A DNA stretch of 64,000 nucleotides from JAODBQ01 sp047602055. GTDB lineage: Bacteria > Actinomycetota > Acidimicrobiia > Acidimicrobiales > Ilumatobacteraceae. Position 1 is the stretch's first letter. The number at the start of each line of letters is the position of its first letter. Below the pieces are notes generated by a model, which was given only the letters and a program-made list of their open reading frames with translations, did no database searches and had not been told where the DNA came from. The position numbers and the translations under genes were made by a program. Positions 1 through 7,391 of the stretch are shown in pieces. Location of the stretch: contig JASGIG010000001.1 of the NCBI GenBank assembly GCA_047602055.1, positions 62,001 through 126,000 of the forward strand, in the 5' to 3' direction.

Positions 1-356
1 AGGTCACGACCTACGCGACGGGCTGGATCTTCGGCTGGTTCATGGTCGACATCCTGAAGAACGCGGCGACCTACGAGGGTGGTCTCGACCGCGGCAACAT
101 CATGCTCGCGGCCCGCAACATCCACGAGACCAACCCGTTCCTCATCAACGGGCTGACGTCGATCACCGACGGCACCAAGGACGCCTACCTCACCGAGGGC
201 GGCAAGATGGTCAAGTACACGGTGACCGATCCGAAGGCGCTCGGCACCTTCGAGCAGGTTGGTGACCTCATCAACCTCGAGGGCGTGCTCGGCACCTACA
301 AGACCGTGCAGGAGGCGGCGGTCGCTTCCGGCAGCGCCACCACGACCACGGGCTGA
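1..356 (+). CDS. Branched-chain amino-acid-type ABC transporter substrate-binding protein, C-terminal part
   Basis: The gene enters from outside the window in frame 3; the first internal ATG is at 42 but the reading frame is open from base 3, so the true start lies upstream. The visible 117 residues resemble the C-terminal lobe of type I periplasmic binding proteins of branched-chain amino acid (LIV-type) ABC transporters, which bind substrate outside the membrane and pass it to the permease. It ends with a Thr-rich tail (TTTTG). No permease or ATPase gene follows, so any partners must lie upstream. The substrate cannot be judged from this fragment. Confidence 0.7.
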   Translation, partial: VTTYATGWIFGWFMVDILKNAATYEGGLDRGNIMLAARNIHETNPFLINGLTSITDGTKDAYLTEGGKMVKYTVTDPKALGTFEQVGDLINLEGVLGTYKTVQEAAVASGSATTTTG

Positions 357-454
357 TCCCTGAAGGACTTGAGCCGACGGGTCGACCTGTGAGCCGAACG
401 ATGTTCGTCCCGTAGCGATCGGTCGCCTCGCCTATCGGCTCGGCTCCTGCACTG

Positions 455-496
455 CGCCGGCGCCGGACCTGTCATCGACGGGTTCCGGCGCCGGCG
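455..496. terminator. Perfect 13-bp inverted repeat, terminator-like hairpin
   Basis: CGCCGGCGCCGGA at 455-467 is exactly mirrored by TCCGGCGCCGGCG at 484-496 with a 16-base loop. It lies between the substrate-binding protein gene and purE. There is no T run, so it is either a factor-assisted terminator or simply a stable hairpin. The rest of 357-547 shows nothing else I can identify. Confidence 0.5.
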
Positions 497-547
497 TCGT
501 CGCGTCCGGGGTCGTCGCTCCCGGAGCGGCGCGCCAGACTGGCGTGC

Positions 548-1051
548 ATGTCTGTCGCCGATGATCCGCTCGTCGCCGTGGTGATGGGATCGGCCAGTGA
601 CTGGCCGACGATGGGCAAGGCGGTCGAGGTGCTCGGGCAGTTCGGCGTGGCGCACGAGGCCCGGGTGGTGTCGGCCCACCGGATGCCCGACGAGATGTTC
701 GCCTTCGCCGCCGGCGCACGCGACCGTGGCATGCGGGCGATCATCGCCGGCGCCGGTGGCGCCGCCCACCTGCCCGGGATGCTGGCGGCGAAGACGACCG
801 TGCCGGTGCTGGGCGTGCCGGTGGCCAGCCGCCACCTCGGCGGGCAGGACTCGCTGTACTCCATCGTGCAGATGCCGCGCGGCGTCCCGGTGGCGACGTT
901 CGCGATCGGCGAGGCGGGCGCGGCGAACGCCGCGCTGTTCGCGGTGGCGATGCTGGCCGTCGACGACGAACGGCTGGCCGCAGAGCTCGACGCGTTCCGC
1001 AGCTCGCTGCGTGATGCCGCCGCGGCCAACGTGCTGCCGCCGCCCGCATGA
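548..1051 (+). CDS. purE: N5-carboxyaminoimidazole ribonucleotide mutase PurE
   Basis: PurE converts N5-CAIR to CAIR in purine biosynthesis, using the product of PurK encoded next door. The 167-residue protein has the usual length and family signatures: GSASDWPTM at 14-22, SAHRMP at 42-47 including the catalytic-type His44, and GAGGAAHLPGM at 68-78 lining the active site, followed by QMPRGVPVATF. This is the bacterial class I mutase rather than the class II carboxylase, consistent with an adjacent purK. The ATG start is 16 bases after a GGAGCGG-like stretch. A repeat with a GC hairpin separates it from purK. Confidence 0.96.
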   Translation: MSVADDPLVAVVMGSASDWPTMGKAVEVLGQFGVAHEARVVSAHRMPDEMFAFAAGARDRGMRAIIAGAGGAAHLPGMLAAKTTVPVLGVPVASRHLGGQDSLYSIVQMPRGVPVATFAIGEAGAANAALFAVAMLAVDDERLAAELDAFRSSLRDAAAANVLPPPA

Positions 1052-1063
1052 CCGCGATCGTCC

Positions 1064-1134
1064 TCGCTCGGGGACTGCGCCCCCGGAACCGCTGCGCCAC
1101 ATCGACGTCCGCTCCGCTGGCGCTGCGCTGGCCG
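1064..1134. repeat. Operon-junction repeat (family J), copy between purE and purK
   Basis: The element is in reverse orientation relative to the copies at 5.8 and 22.0 kb. It contains a hairpin (CGGGGAC-TGC-GCCCCCG type), then GCGCCACATCGACGTCC and a GGCGCTGCGCTGGCC block. It pushes the purK start about 100 bases from the purE stop. GATCGT occurs on both sides (1056-1061 and 1158-1163), a weak candidate for a duplicated target. Confidence 0.6.
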
Positions 1135-1154
1135 TCCGATCACGAGCTGCGCTC

Positions 1155-2279
1155 ATGATCGTGCCGCCGGCGACGCTCGGGATCCTCGGCGGCGGCCAGC
1201 TCGGCCGCTACTTCGTGCTCGCGGCGCGCACGATGGGCTACCGGACGATGGTCCTCGAACCGGACCCGGGCGCGCCGGCCGGCGCCGTTGCCGACGTCCA
1301 CCTCGTTGCCGCCTACGACGACGCGGCGGCACTCGACCGTCTCGCCGAGTCGTGCGCGGTGGTCACCACCGAGTTCGAGAACCCACCCGCCGCCGCGCTC
1401 GCCCGACTGGCCGCGGCCGTGCCGGTGCACCCCTCACCGCACGCGATCGGCATCGCCCAGGATCGCCGTAGCGAGAAGCGCTTCCTGGCCGCGGCCGGGA
1501 TCCCGGTGGCGCCGTTCACCGTGATCGAGTCGCCCGACGACGTCGCCCTCGCCGAGCGCGACCACACGTTCCCGGCGATCCTCAAGACGGCCCGCCTCGG
1601 CTACGACGGCAAGGGCCAGATCACCGTCGCCGCTGCCGACGACCTGGCCGATGCGTGGGACGCGCTCGACCGCGTGCCGTGCGTGCTGGAGGAGCGCGTC
1701 GTGCTCGACGGCGAGGTGTCGGTGATCGTCGCCCGCTCCGCCGCGGCGCGCAGCGAGCCGATCGCCTATCCGCTGTGCGCCAACGTGCACCACGACGGGA
1801 TCCTCGACGTCACCACCGTGCCCGGCCCGTACGTGCCGGAGGCCTACGAGCTGGCCGGGCGGATCGTCACCGCGCTCGGCTACGTCGGCGTGCTCGCCGT
1901 CGAGCTGTTCGTGACGCCCGACGGCGTGCTGGTCAACGAGCTCGCGCCGCGGCCGCACAACAGCGGGCACTGGACGCTCGACTACAGCGTCACCAGCCAG
2001 TTCGAGCAGCAGGTGCGCGCCGTGTGCGGCCTGCCGCTCGGCGACCCGGCGCTCACCGTCGAGGCCGCGGCGATGATCAACGTGCTCGGCGACGCATGGA
2101 CCGCCGGCGAGCCCGACTGGGACGCCGTGCTCGGCCATCCGAGCGCCCCGAAGCTGCACCTGTACGGCAAGGCCGCCGCCCGTCCCGGCCGGAAGATGGG
2201 CCACGTCACCGTCGCCGCGGCGAACCCGGCGGTGGCCGCCGCGCTGGCGCGGGCCGTGTGGCCACCGTGCTCGCGATGA
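1155..2279 (+). CDS. purK: N5-carboxyaminoimidazole ribonucleotide synthase PurK
   Basis: PurK is an ATP-grasp enzyme that carboxylates AIR with ATP and bicarbonate to give N5-CAIR for PurE. The frame is open far upstream through purE, but homology begins at the ATG at 1155: GGGQLGR at 12-18 (N-terminal Rossmann-like lobe), LGYDGKGQ around 150-157 (ATP-grasp loop), and NELAPRPHNSGHW near 261-273 (metal and substrate binding). At 374 residues the length is normal. The last residues (WPPCSR) are not typical and run over the start of the next ORF, so the extreme C terminus may be affected by an indel. Confidence 0.94.
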   Translation: MIVPPATLGILGGGQLGRYFVLAARTMGYRTMVLEPDPGAPAGAVADVHLVAAYDDAAALDRLAESCAVVTTEFENPPAAALARLAAAVPVHPSPHAIGIAQDRRSEKRFLAAAGIPVAPFTVIESPDDVALAERDHTFPAILKTARLGYDGKGQITVAAADDLADAWDALDRVPCVLEERVVLDGEVSVIVARSAAARSEPIAYPLCANVHHDGILDVTTVPGPYVPEAYELAGRIVTALGYVGVLAVELFVTPDGVLVNELAPRPHNSGHWTLDYSVTSQFEQQVRAVCGLPLGDPALTVEAAAMINVLGDAWTAGEPDWDAVLGHPSAPKLHLYGKAAARPGRKMGHVTVAAANPAVAAALARAVWPPCSR

Positions 2280-2520
2280 CCGCCGGCTTCGCCGGCTGGA
2301 TCGGCGACCTCTTCGACTGGTTCAGCCGGCTCGGCGAGGATCTCAACGACGTCGCCGGCAACTGGTGGTTCCTTGCCATCGCAAGCCGCTCGAGGACCAC
2401 ACGTCGCTGGCATTCTGGGCCGCGTTCGGGACGGCGCTGGCGATCAACGTCGTCATCGAGGTCGTCCGCAAGCTGCGCGCCCGCGGCAACGAGCGCTCCG
2501 CCGTAGCGTCGCGCCGATGG
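2276..2520 (+). pseudogene. DedA-family membrane protein remnant with internal deletion
   Basis: An ORF starting at ATG 2276, overlapping the purK stop by four bases, gives an N terminus like DedA proteins (MTAGFAGWIGDLFDWF... ending NWWFLAI). At about 2385 the frame changes and only the far C terminus of a DedA protein follows in another frame: LEDHTSLAFWAAFGTAL, INVVIEVVRKLRAR. DedA proteins are about 200 residues with several membrane segments and act in undecaprenyl phosphate/lipid flipping. Here roughly 40 N-terminal and 40 C-terminal residues remain and the central catalytic part is gone. The exact end is unclear because the frame runs on into the next gene. It is a real decayed gene or an assembly collapse. 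Confidence 0.6.
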
Positions 2521-3419
2521 ATTCGCCCGACGCCCACCTCGCCCAGGTCAACATCGCCACGCTGCGCGCCCCGATGGACCATCCGGCGACGGCCGACTTC
2601 GCCGCCGGGCTCGACCCGGTCAACGCCGCGGGCGAAACGGCACCGGGCTTCGTGTGGCGGCTGGCTGACGACAGCGGCAACGCCACGTCGATCCAGGCGT
2701 TCGACGACCCGCTGCGGATCGTCAACCTGACCGTGTGGGAGTCGGTCGAGGCGCTGCGGGCCTTCGCCTACCAGGGGGTCCACCGGGACTTCTTCCGTCG
2801 CCGAGCCGAGTGGTTCGACCCGGCGGCGTCGGCGACGGCGCTGTGGTGGATCCCGGCCGGCACGCTGCCGACGGTCGACGACGCGATCCGGAGGCTGCGC
2901 TTCGCCGACGTGTTCGGCCCGTCGCCGTACGCGTTCCGGATGGGCCAGCGCCAGCCGCGACTGGTGATCGCCCCGGCCGCGCTCGACGGCCCGGTCACCC
3001 GATCGCTGATCGCCCGGCTCGACGCCGAGCTGTCGGCCATGTACCCGGAGCCGGGGGCCAACCACTTCACGCTGACCGCCGAGCAGGTGGCCGGCGGAGG
3101 GTTCCTCGTCGCCCACCTCGACGACGAGCCGGTGGGCTGCGGGGCGTTCCGGATGATCGCACCGGGCGTCGCCGAGCTGAAGCGGATGTTCGTTGACCCG
3201 TCGGCGCGCGGGGCCAAGCTCGGCGCCGCGCTGGTCGACGCGCTCGAAGCGGCTGCCGCCGGCGCCGGGGCGACTCGCCTCGTGCTCGAGACCGGCATCC
3301 GCCAGCACGCCGCTGCCGGGCTGTACGAGCGCCTCGGCTTCGAGCGCATCGAGCCATGGGGCGAATACGTGGCGTCGGCGACGACGTCGGTGTGCATGTC
3401 CAAGCCCTGCACCGCCTGA
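2517..3419 (+). CDS. DUF3291 - GNAT acetyltransferase fusion protein
   Basis: This 300-residue protein joins two domains. Residues 1-150 match the DUF3291 pattern (LAQVNIATLRAPMDHP near the start, then FVWRLADD, VNLTVWESVEALRAF, ALWWIPAGTLPTVDDA), a monooxygenase-like ferredoxin fold of unknown reaction. Residues 155-295 form a GNAT acetyltransferase domain with the acetyl-CoA loop MFVDPSARGAKLGAAL and LYERLGFERI. I chose ATG 2517 because homology begins there, although the frame is open from 2373. It follows the dedA remnant and no partner gene is evident. The acceptor substrate is unknown. Confidence 0.85.
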   Translation: MDSPDAHLAQVNIATLRAPMDHPATADFAAGLDPVNAAGETAPGFVWRLADDSGNATSIQAFDDPLRIVNLTVWESVEALRAFAYQGVHRDFFRRRAEWFDPAASATALWWIPAGTLPTVDDAIRRLRFADVFGPSPYAFRMGQRQPRLVIAPAALDGPVTRSLIARLDAELSAMYPEPGANHFTLTAEQVAGGGFLVAHLDDEPVGCGAFRMIAPGVAELKRMFVDPSARGAKLGAALVDALEAAAAGAGATRLVLETGIRQHAAAGLYERLGFERIEPWGEYVASATTSVCMSKPCTA

Positions 3420-3427
3420 CCCGAGAT

Positions 3428-3525
3428 CCGAGTCCCACGCGCTGATTCGAGCCGCAGGCGCCGGGCACTGCAGCTCCAGCGACGCGGACCGGCACGTCCG
3501 ATTCGGAGGGACGGCTGGGACTCGG
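3428..3525. repeat. Long-spaced inverted repeat upstream of the fix operon
   Basis: CCGAGTCCCA at 3428-3437 is exactly mirrored by TGGGACTCGG at 3516-3525. The interval 3420-3550 is otherwise noncoding and must contain the promoter of the electron-transfer flavoprotein operon. The arms resemble the CCGAGTCGC arms at 11.28 kb. Confidence 0.4.
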
Positions 3526-3550
3526 AGGTGCCCTGTTAACGTCAGCCGAC

Positions 3551-4459
3551 GTGCTGGCGGTGGTCGTGGTGCGCGGAGGTGAGCTGCCCGCCGGGGGCGA
3601 CGAGACCGTCGCCGAGTGTGGCGGGCGAGCCCTGCTGATCGGCTCCGCGACCGCCGACGCCGCCGACGCCCTCACCGGCATCGCCACCGAGGTGCGCACC
3701 GTCGACGCCGACGAGCTGCGACCGGCGGCGTGGGCACGGCAGCTCGCCGCCGTGCTCGCCGACGAGCCGGCGATCGTGCTCCCCTCGTCGGCCGACGGCC
3801 GTGACCTCGCCCCGCGGCTGGCCGCCGTGCTGGAACGCCCGCTGCTGGCCAACGCCGCGTCGATCGCTGCTGACGGCATCGACCTGATCCGCAACGGCGG
3901 CCAGGAGCTGCTGCGCGTCCTCGTCCCAGAGCGCTTCGTCGCCACGCTGCACCCGGGGCTGCGCGGCGTGGTGCGAGACGCTGGCGCGCCGCCGCCCACC
4001 GTCACGACGCTCGACGTCCCCGCACCCGCCGCCGAGGTCGACGCCGACGTGATCGCCACGCTCCCTGCCGACGCGGCCACCGTCGACCTCGCCGAGGCCG
4101 GGCGGATCGTCGGCGGCGGCGCCGGGCTCGACGGCGCGCCGCGCTTCGAGCAACTCGCCGCGCTCGGCGCGGCGATCGGCGCCAGCGTCGGCGCCACCCG
4201 GGTGATCACCGACCGCGGCTGGGTCGGCCACGACCGCCAGATCGGCACGACCGGCGTCGTCGTCGACCCGCAGCTGTACCTCGCGTTCGGCATCAGCGGC
4301 GCCGTGCAGCACACCAGCGGGCTCGGCGATCCGGCGCACGTCGTCAGCGTCAACACCGACGGGCACTGCCCGATGATGCAGCTCGCCGACCTGGCGATCA
4401 CCGCCGACGCCAACGCCACCCTGGACGAACTGCTCGCGCTCCTCTCGGAGGCGCCGTGA
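3551..4459 (+). CDS. fixB: Electron transfer flavoprotein alpha subunit (FixB)
   Basis: The 302-residue alpha subunit holds the FAD of an electron transfer flavoprotein and pairs with the beta subunit encoded at the end of this operon. An N-terminal nucleotide-binding-like domain (1-180) is followed by the C-terminal FAD domain, with VGGGAGLDG near 186, GATRVITDRGWVGHDRQIG, and LYLAFGISGAVQHTSG, ending in the NTDGHCPMMQLAD segment. The start is GTG 3551. The stop overlaps the fixC GTG by four bases, suggesting coupled translation. With FixC and FixX next to it, the complex probably passes electrons to quinone; whether it bifurcates electrons from NADH is not decidable by eye. Confidence 0.93.
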   Translation: MLAVVVVRGGELPAGGDETVAECGGRALLIGSATADAADALTGIATEVRTVDADELRPAAWARQLAAVLADEPAIVLPSSADGRDLAPRLAAVLERPLLANAASIAADGIDLIRNGGQELLRVLVPERFVATLHPGLRGVVRDAGAPPPTVTTLDVPAPAAEVDADVIATLPADAATVDLAEAGRIVGGGAGLDGAPRFEQLAALGAAIGASVGATRVITDRGWVGHDRQIGTTGVVVDPQLYLAFGISGAVQHTSGLGDPAHVVSVNTDGHCPMMQLADLAITADANATLDELLALLSEAP

Positions 4460-5787
4460 CCGAGCACGACGCCACCCCTGTCGACGCCAGCGTCGACTAC
4501 GACGTCATCGTCGTCGGCGGTGGGCCCGCCGGCTCCTGCGCGGCGATCGTCGCCGCCCGCGCCGGGCTGCGCACGCTGCTGCTCGAGCGTGGCCCGTTCC
4601 CCGGCAGCAAGAACATGTACGGCGGCGTCATCTACCCACGGATCCTCGACCTGCTGATCCCGCAGTGGTGGGAGCAGGCGCCGATCCAGCGCTGGGTCAC
4701 CCGCCGGGCGACGATGATCGTCGACGACGAGCGCGCCGTCACCGTCGACTACCGCTCGACGGCGTGGGGCAAGCCGCCGTACAACGGGGCGACGGCGTAC
4801 CGCCCGGACTTCGACCACTGGCTGTCGCGGCACGCCGAGGCCGCCGGTGCCGACCTCGTCTGCGCCACGACCGTCACCGGGCTGATCCGCGAGGGCGGCC
4901 GGGTGGTCGGCGTGCGCACCGACCGGCCCGACGGCGACCTGCGCGCCCGCGTCGTCATCGCCTGCGACGGCGTCAACAGCTTCCTCGCCAAGGAGGCCGG
5001 GCTGGCCGAGCCGAACGACGCCAGTCACTACACGCTCGGCGTGAAGGAGACGCTGTCGCTGCCCAAGGAGGTGATCGACGACCGCTTCGGCGTGCGCGGC
5101 CGCCACGGCGTCGACATCGAGATCGTCGGCTGCACGAGCGGCGTCAACGGCGGCGGGTTCATCTACACGAACCTCGACTCGGTGGCGATCGGCGTCGTCC
5201 TCAAGCTGCCCAAGCTCGCCGCCCAGTCGCTGCGCCCGGAGGAGATCATCGCCAGGATGAAGCGCCATCCGGGGATCGACCCGCTGATCGACGGCGCCGA
5301 CCTGAAGGAGTACTCGGCGCACCTGATCCCCGAGGGCGGGCTGGCGATGATGCCGCAGATGACGACGGACGGGATGCTCGTCGCCGGCGACGCCGCGGCG
5401 CTGTGCCTGGCCGCCGGGATCTGGCTGGAGGGCGTCAACTTCGCGATGGGCAGCGGACTGTACGCCGGCGAGGCGGCGGTGGAGGCGGTGCGCGCCGGCG
5501 ACGTCAGCCGCCAGGGGTTGGCCGGCTACGAGCGCCGGCTCACGTCGACGTTCGTGCTGCGCGACCACCACCGCCTGCACCGGGCGCCGGAGCTGGTGCT
5601 GTCGGACCGGGTCCAGCACCTGTACCCGAAGATGGTCAACGGCGTGGTGGAACGGATGTTCCGGGTCGACAACCCGCGGCCCAAGCCCCGGGTGCACCGG
5701 ATCCTGCGCGAGGAGCGCCACGCCGCCGGCATCCGCTGGCGCGACATGGTCAAGGACTCGATCGCGATGGCCAGGGCGTTCCTGTGA
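4456..5787 (+). CDS. fixC: FixC-type electron transfer flavoprotein:quinone oxidoreductase
   Basis: FixC is an FAD-dependent, membrane-associated dehydrogenase that takes electrons from the FixAB flavoprotein and, with ferredoxin-like FixX, reduces quinone. The 443-residue protein has the dinucleotide motif GGGPAG at 21-26, SKNMYGGVIYPR near 52-63, a DGMLVAGDAA FAD-binding motif around 307 and the WLEGVNFAMGSG segment. These are hallmarks of the ETF-QO/FixC family. It lacks the fused 4Fe-4S domain of mitochondrial ETF-QO, which here is the separate fixX gene. GTG start overlaps fixB. Confidence 0.94.
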   Translation: MTEHDATPVDASVDYDVIVVGGGPAGSCAAIVAARAGLRTLLLERGPFPGSKNMYGGVIYPRILDLLIPQWWEQAPIQRWVTRRATMIVDDERAVTVDYRSTAWGKPPYNGATAYRPDFDHWLSRHAEAAGADLVCATTVTGLIREGGRVVGVRTDRPDGDLRARVVIACDGVNSFLAKEAGLAEPNDASHYTLGVKETLSLPKEVIDDRFGVRGRHGVDIEIVGCTSGVNGGGFIYTNLDSVAIGVVLKLPKLAAQSLRPEEIIARMKRHPGIDPLIDGADLKEYSAHLIPEGGLAMMPQMTTDGMLVAGDAAALCLAAGIWLEGVNFAMGSGLYAGEAAVEAVRAGDVSRQGLAGYERRLTSTFVLRDHHRLHRAPELVLSDRVQHLYPKMVNGVVERMFRVDNPRPKPRVHRILREERHAAGIRWRDMVKDSIAMARAFL

Positions 5788-5876
5788 ACGCCCTGGGCGG
5801 GCGCGCGAGCGCCAGCGAGCCGCACGCCGATGGGGTCCGGGGGCGCAGCCCCCGAGCAGGAAGGGCGTTCCTGTGA
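5773..5876. repeat. Operon-junction repeat (family J) at fixC-fixX, flanked by 15-bp direct repeats
   Basis: AGGGCGTTCCTGTGA occurs at 5773-5787, where it includes the fixC stop, and again at 5862-5876, where it includes the fixX GTG start. Between them lies GCGCGAGCGCCAGCGAGCC followed by the hairpin CGGGGGC-GCA-GCCCCCG (about 5838-5854). The simplest reading is insertion of a 74-bp element that duplicated the stop/start overlap, keeping both genes intact. Confidence 0.75.
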
Positions 5877-6220
5877 GCGTGTTCACCAGACGGCGGCGCC
5901 TGCCCGCACCGGTGCCGACGCCGGTCGACCTGCGGTGGCCGGCGGTGTCGTTCGAGGAACGGATGGCGACGGCCGAGTTCCGGGTGCACGAGCGCCCGCA
6001 CATCGTCGTCGACGGCACGGCCTGCGCCGACTGCAGCACCCGTGACTGCGTCGTCGCCTGCCCCGCCAACCTGTTCGTGCCGACGAGCGACGGCGGGATC
6101 GTCTTCAACTACGAGCAGTGCTTCGAGTGCGGCACCTGCTACATGGTCTGCAACAAGGAAGGCGCCATCAGCTGGAGCTACCCCGAGGGCGGCTACGGCG
6201 TGGTGTTCCACCACACGTGA
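5873..6220 (+). CDS. fixX: Ferredoxin-like protein FixX
   Basis: FixX is the iron-sulfur partner of FixC, relaying electrons from the flavoprotein to quinone. The 115-residue protein has two cysteine groups: C51, C54, C59, C63 and C83, C86, C89, C93 (CFECGTCYMVC). The second resembles a complete 4Fe-4S motif with a following Pro-less segment, the first is longer spaced as in FixX/ETF-QO ferredoxin domains. The GTG start lies in the second copy of a 15-bp direct repeat. The stop overlaps the fixA GTG start by three bases. Confidence 0.92.
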   Translation: MSVFTRRRRLPAPVPTPVDLRWPAVSFEERMATAEFRVHERPHIVVDGTACADCSTRDCVVACPANLFVPTSDGGIVFNYEQCFECGTCYMVCNKEGAISWSYPEGGYGVVFHHT

Positions 6221-7005
6221 TCGCCGTCTGCCTCAAGTGGCTGGCCGAGCCGGGCGCGCCCGGCGACGAGCGCTTCGGTGGGATCTCGCTCGCCGACGAG
6301 GCCGCGCTGGAGCTGGCGCTGCAACACGGCGAGCTGCTCGGCACGGAGGTCGTCGCGGTCAGCTGTGGCGGTCCCGAATCCATCACCGCGCTGCGCCAGG
6401 CGCTCGCCCGCGGCGCGGCGCGAGCGGCGCGCGTCGATGCGCCGGCGTCGCTGGACAGCGCCGCGGTCGCCCGGTCGCTGGCGACGGTCGTTGCAGATGC
6501 AACGTTCGTGTGGTGCGGCGACGTGTCGGCCGACCGCGGCTCGGGCAGCGTGCCGGCGTTCCTGGCCGCCCGGTTGGGTGCCCGCCAGGCGCTCGGCGTC
6601 GTCGACGTGACGCTCGGCGACGGTGCGGCCGTGGAAGCCGTGCGCCGTCTCGACGGCGGCCGCCGTGAGGTGCTGCGGGCGACCGCCCCGTGCGTCGTGT
6701 CCGTCGAAGGCGGCGTCGCCCGCCTGCGCCGTGCCGGGCTGGCGGCGACGTTGCGAGCCGCCGACGCGCCGATCGACGAGACCGTCCCCGACCGCGCCCC
6801 CGAGCACGCGCCGGCCGGCGTCGTGCGGCCGTACAGGCCGCGGGCTCGAGCGTTGGCGGCGCCGCATGGCGACACGCTCGGCCGCCTCCGCCAGCTCACC
6901 GACGCCGGCGGCGCGCCGACCCACGGCGAGCGCGTCACCCTCGACCCGCCCGCCGCCGCCGCCCGCATCGTCGCCGCCCTCCGCGAATGGGGCTACCTCC
7001 CCTGA
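6217..7005 (+). CDS. fixA: Electron transfer flavoprotein beta subunit (FixA)
   Basis: The beta subunit pairs with FixB and binds AMP or a second FAD. I start it at GTG 6217, overlapping the fixX stop; the longer ORF upstream is a shadow of fixX. The 262-residue product opens IAVCLKWLAEPG, then FGGISLADEAALELAL, and has the ADATFVWCGDVSADRGSGSVPAFLA nucleotide-site region (quoted in parts: CGDVSADRGSGSVP). The gene order B-C-X-A, with the beta subunit last, differs from the classical fixABCX order of nitrogen fixers. Confidence 0.9.
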   Translation: MIAVCLKWLAEPGAPGDERFGGISLADEAALELALQHGELLGTEVVAVSCGGPESITALRQALARGAARAARVDAPASLDSAAVARSLATVVADATFVWCGDVSADRGSGSVPAFLAARLGARQALGVVDVTLGDGAAVEAVRRLDGGRREVLRATAPCVVSVEGGVARLRRAGLAATLRAADAPIDETVPDRAPEHAPAGVVRPYRPRARALAAPHGDTLGRLRQLTDAGGAPTHGERVTLDPPAAAARIVAALREWGYLP

Positions 7006-7025
7006 CCGCCCGGCATCGCCCCGAC

Positions 7026-7332
7026 CTCCTCAGCCCCCGACCGGAATGATCCCGGTCACGCCCTGACAAGAACCGCAGACCGCCGAGCGGCGCCGAGGTG
7101 CTCGCTGCGCCGGCGTCCCGTGCTCGTCTCGACCTTGTCAGCGTCGGACCGAAACGGCTCCGGTCACGACCTGACAAGAACCGTCGATCGCCGGCGGCGA
7201 CCGTGCTCCTGGCGAGCGTCGAGGCGGTGAGCTCGGCGGGCGGCGGAGTGTGTGACGGTCTTGCTGCCGACCCTGGCTTGTCGGGACCTTGTCAGCCGCT
7301 GACCGGAATCGTTGCGGTCAGGGCCTGACAAG
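7026..7332. repeat. Three copies of a 45-bp palindromic repeat
   Basis: Copies at 7026-7070, 7134-7178 and 7288-7332 each run from CTTGTCAG (degenerate in the first) to CTGACAAG, with an inner GACCGGAA...CCGGTC palindrome. The last is the most symmetric. A fourth copy lies beyond the insertion sequence at 8800. The 447-bp gap 7006-7452 contains these repeats and one end of the insertion sequence; I see no gene in it. Confidence 0.7.
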
Positions 7333-7391
7333 TCCGCAGATCTCGACGAGGACGAGGTGCTTGCTGACGCGGCGGCTCCTGGTCGTCCCGA

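Noticed and set aside
296..1156. Long minus-strand ORF opposite purE
   Set aside because: Arg/His-rich shadow of the real plus-strand genes; no homology or plausible composition.
3067..6108. 1013-codon minus-strand ORF opposite the fix genes
   Set aside because: Antisense of fixB, fixC and fixX, whose motifs are unambiguous on the plus strand.
3551..7005. Nitrogen-fixation locus
   Set aside because: No nif genes nearby; FixABCX-type modules also serve other electron transfer.
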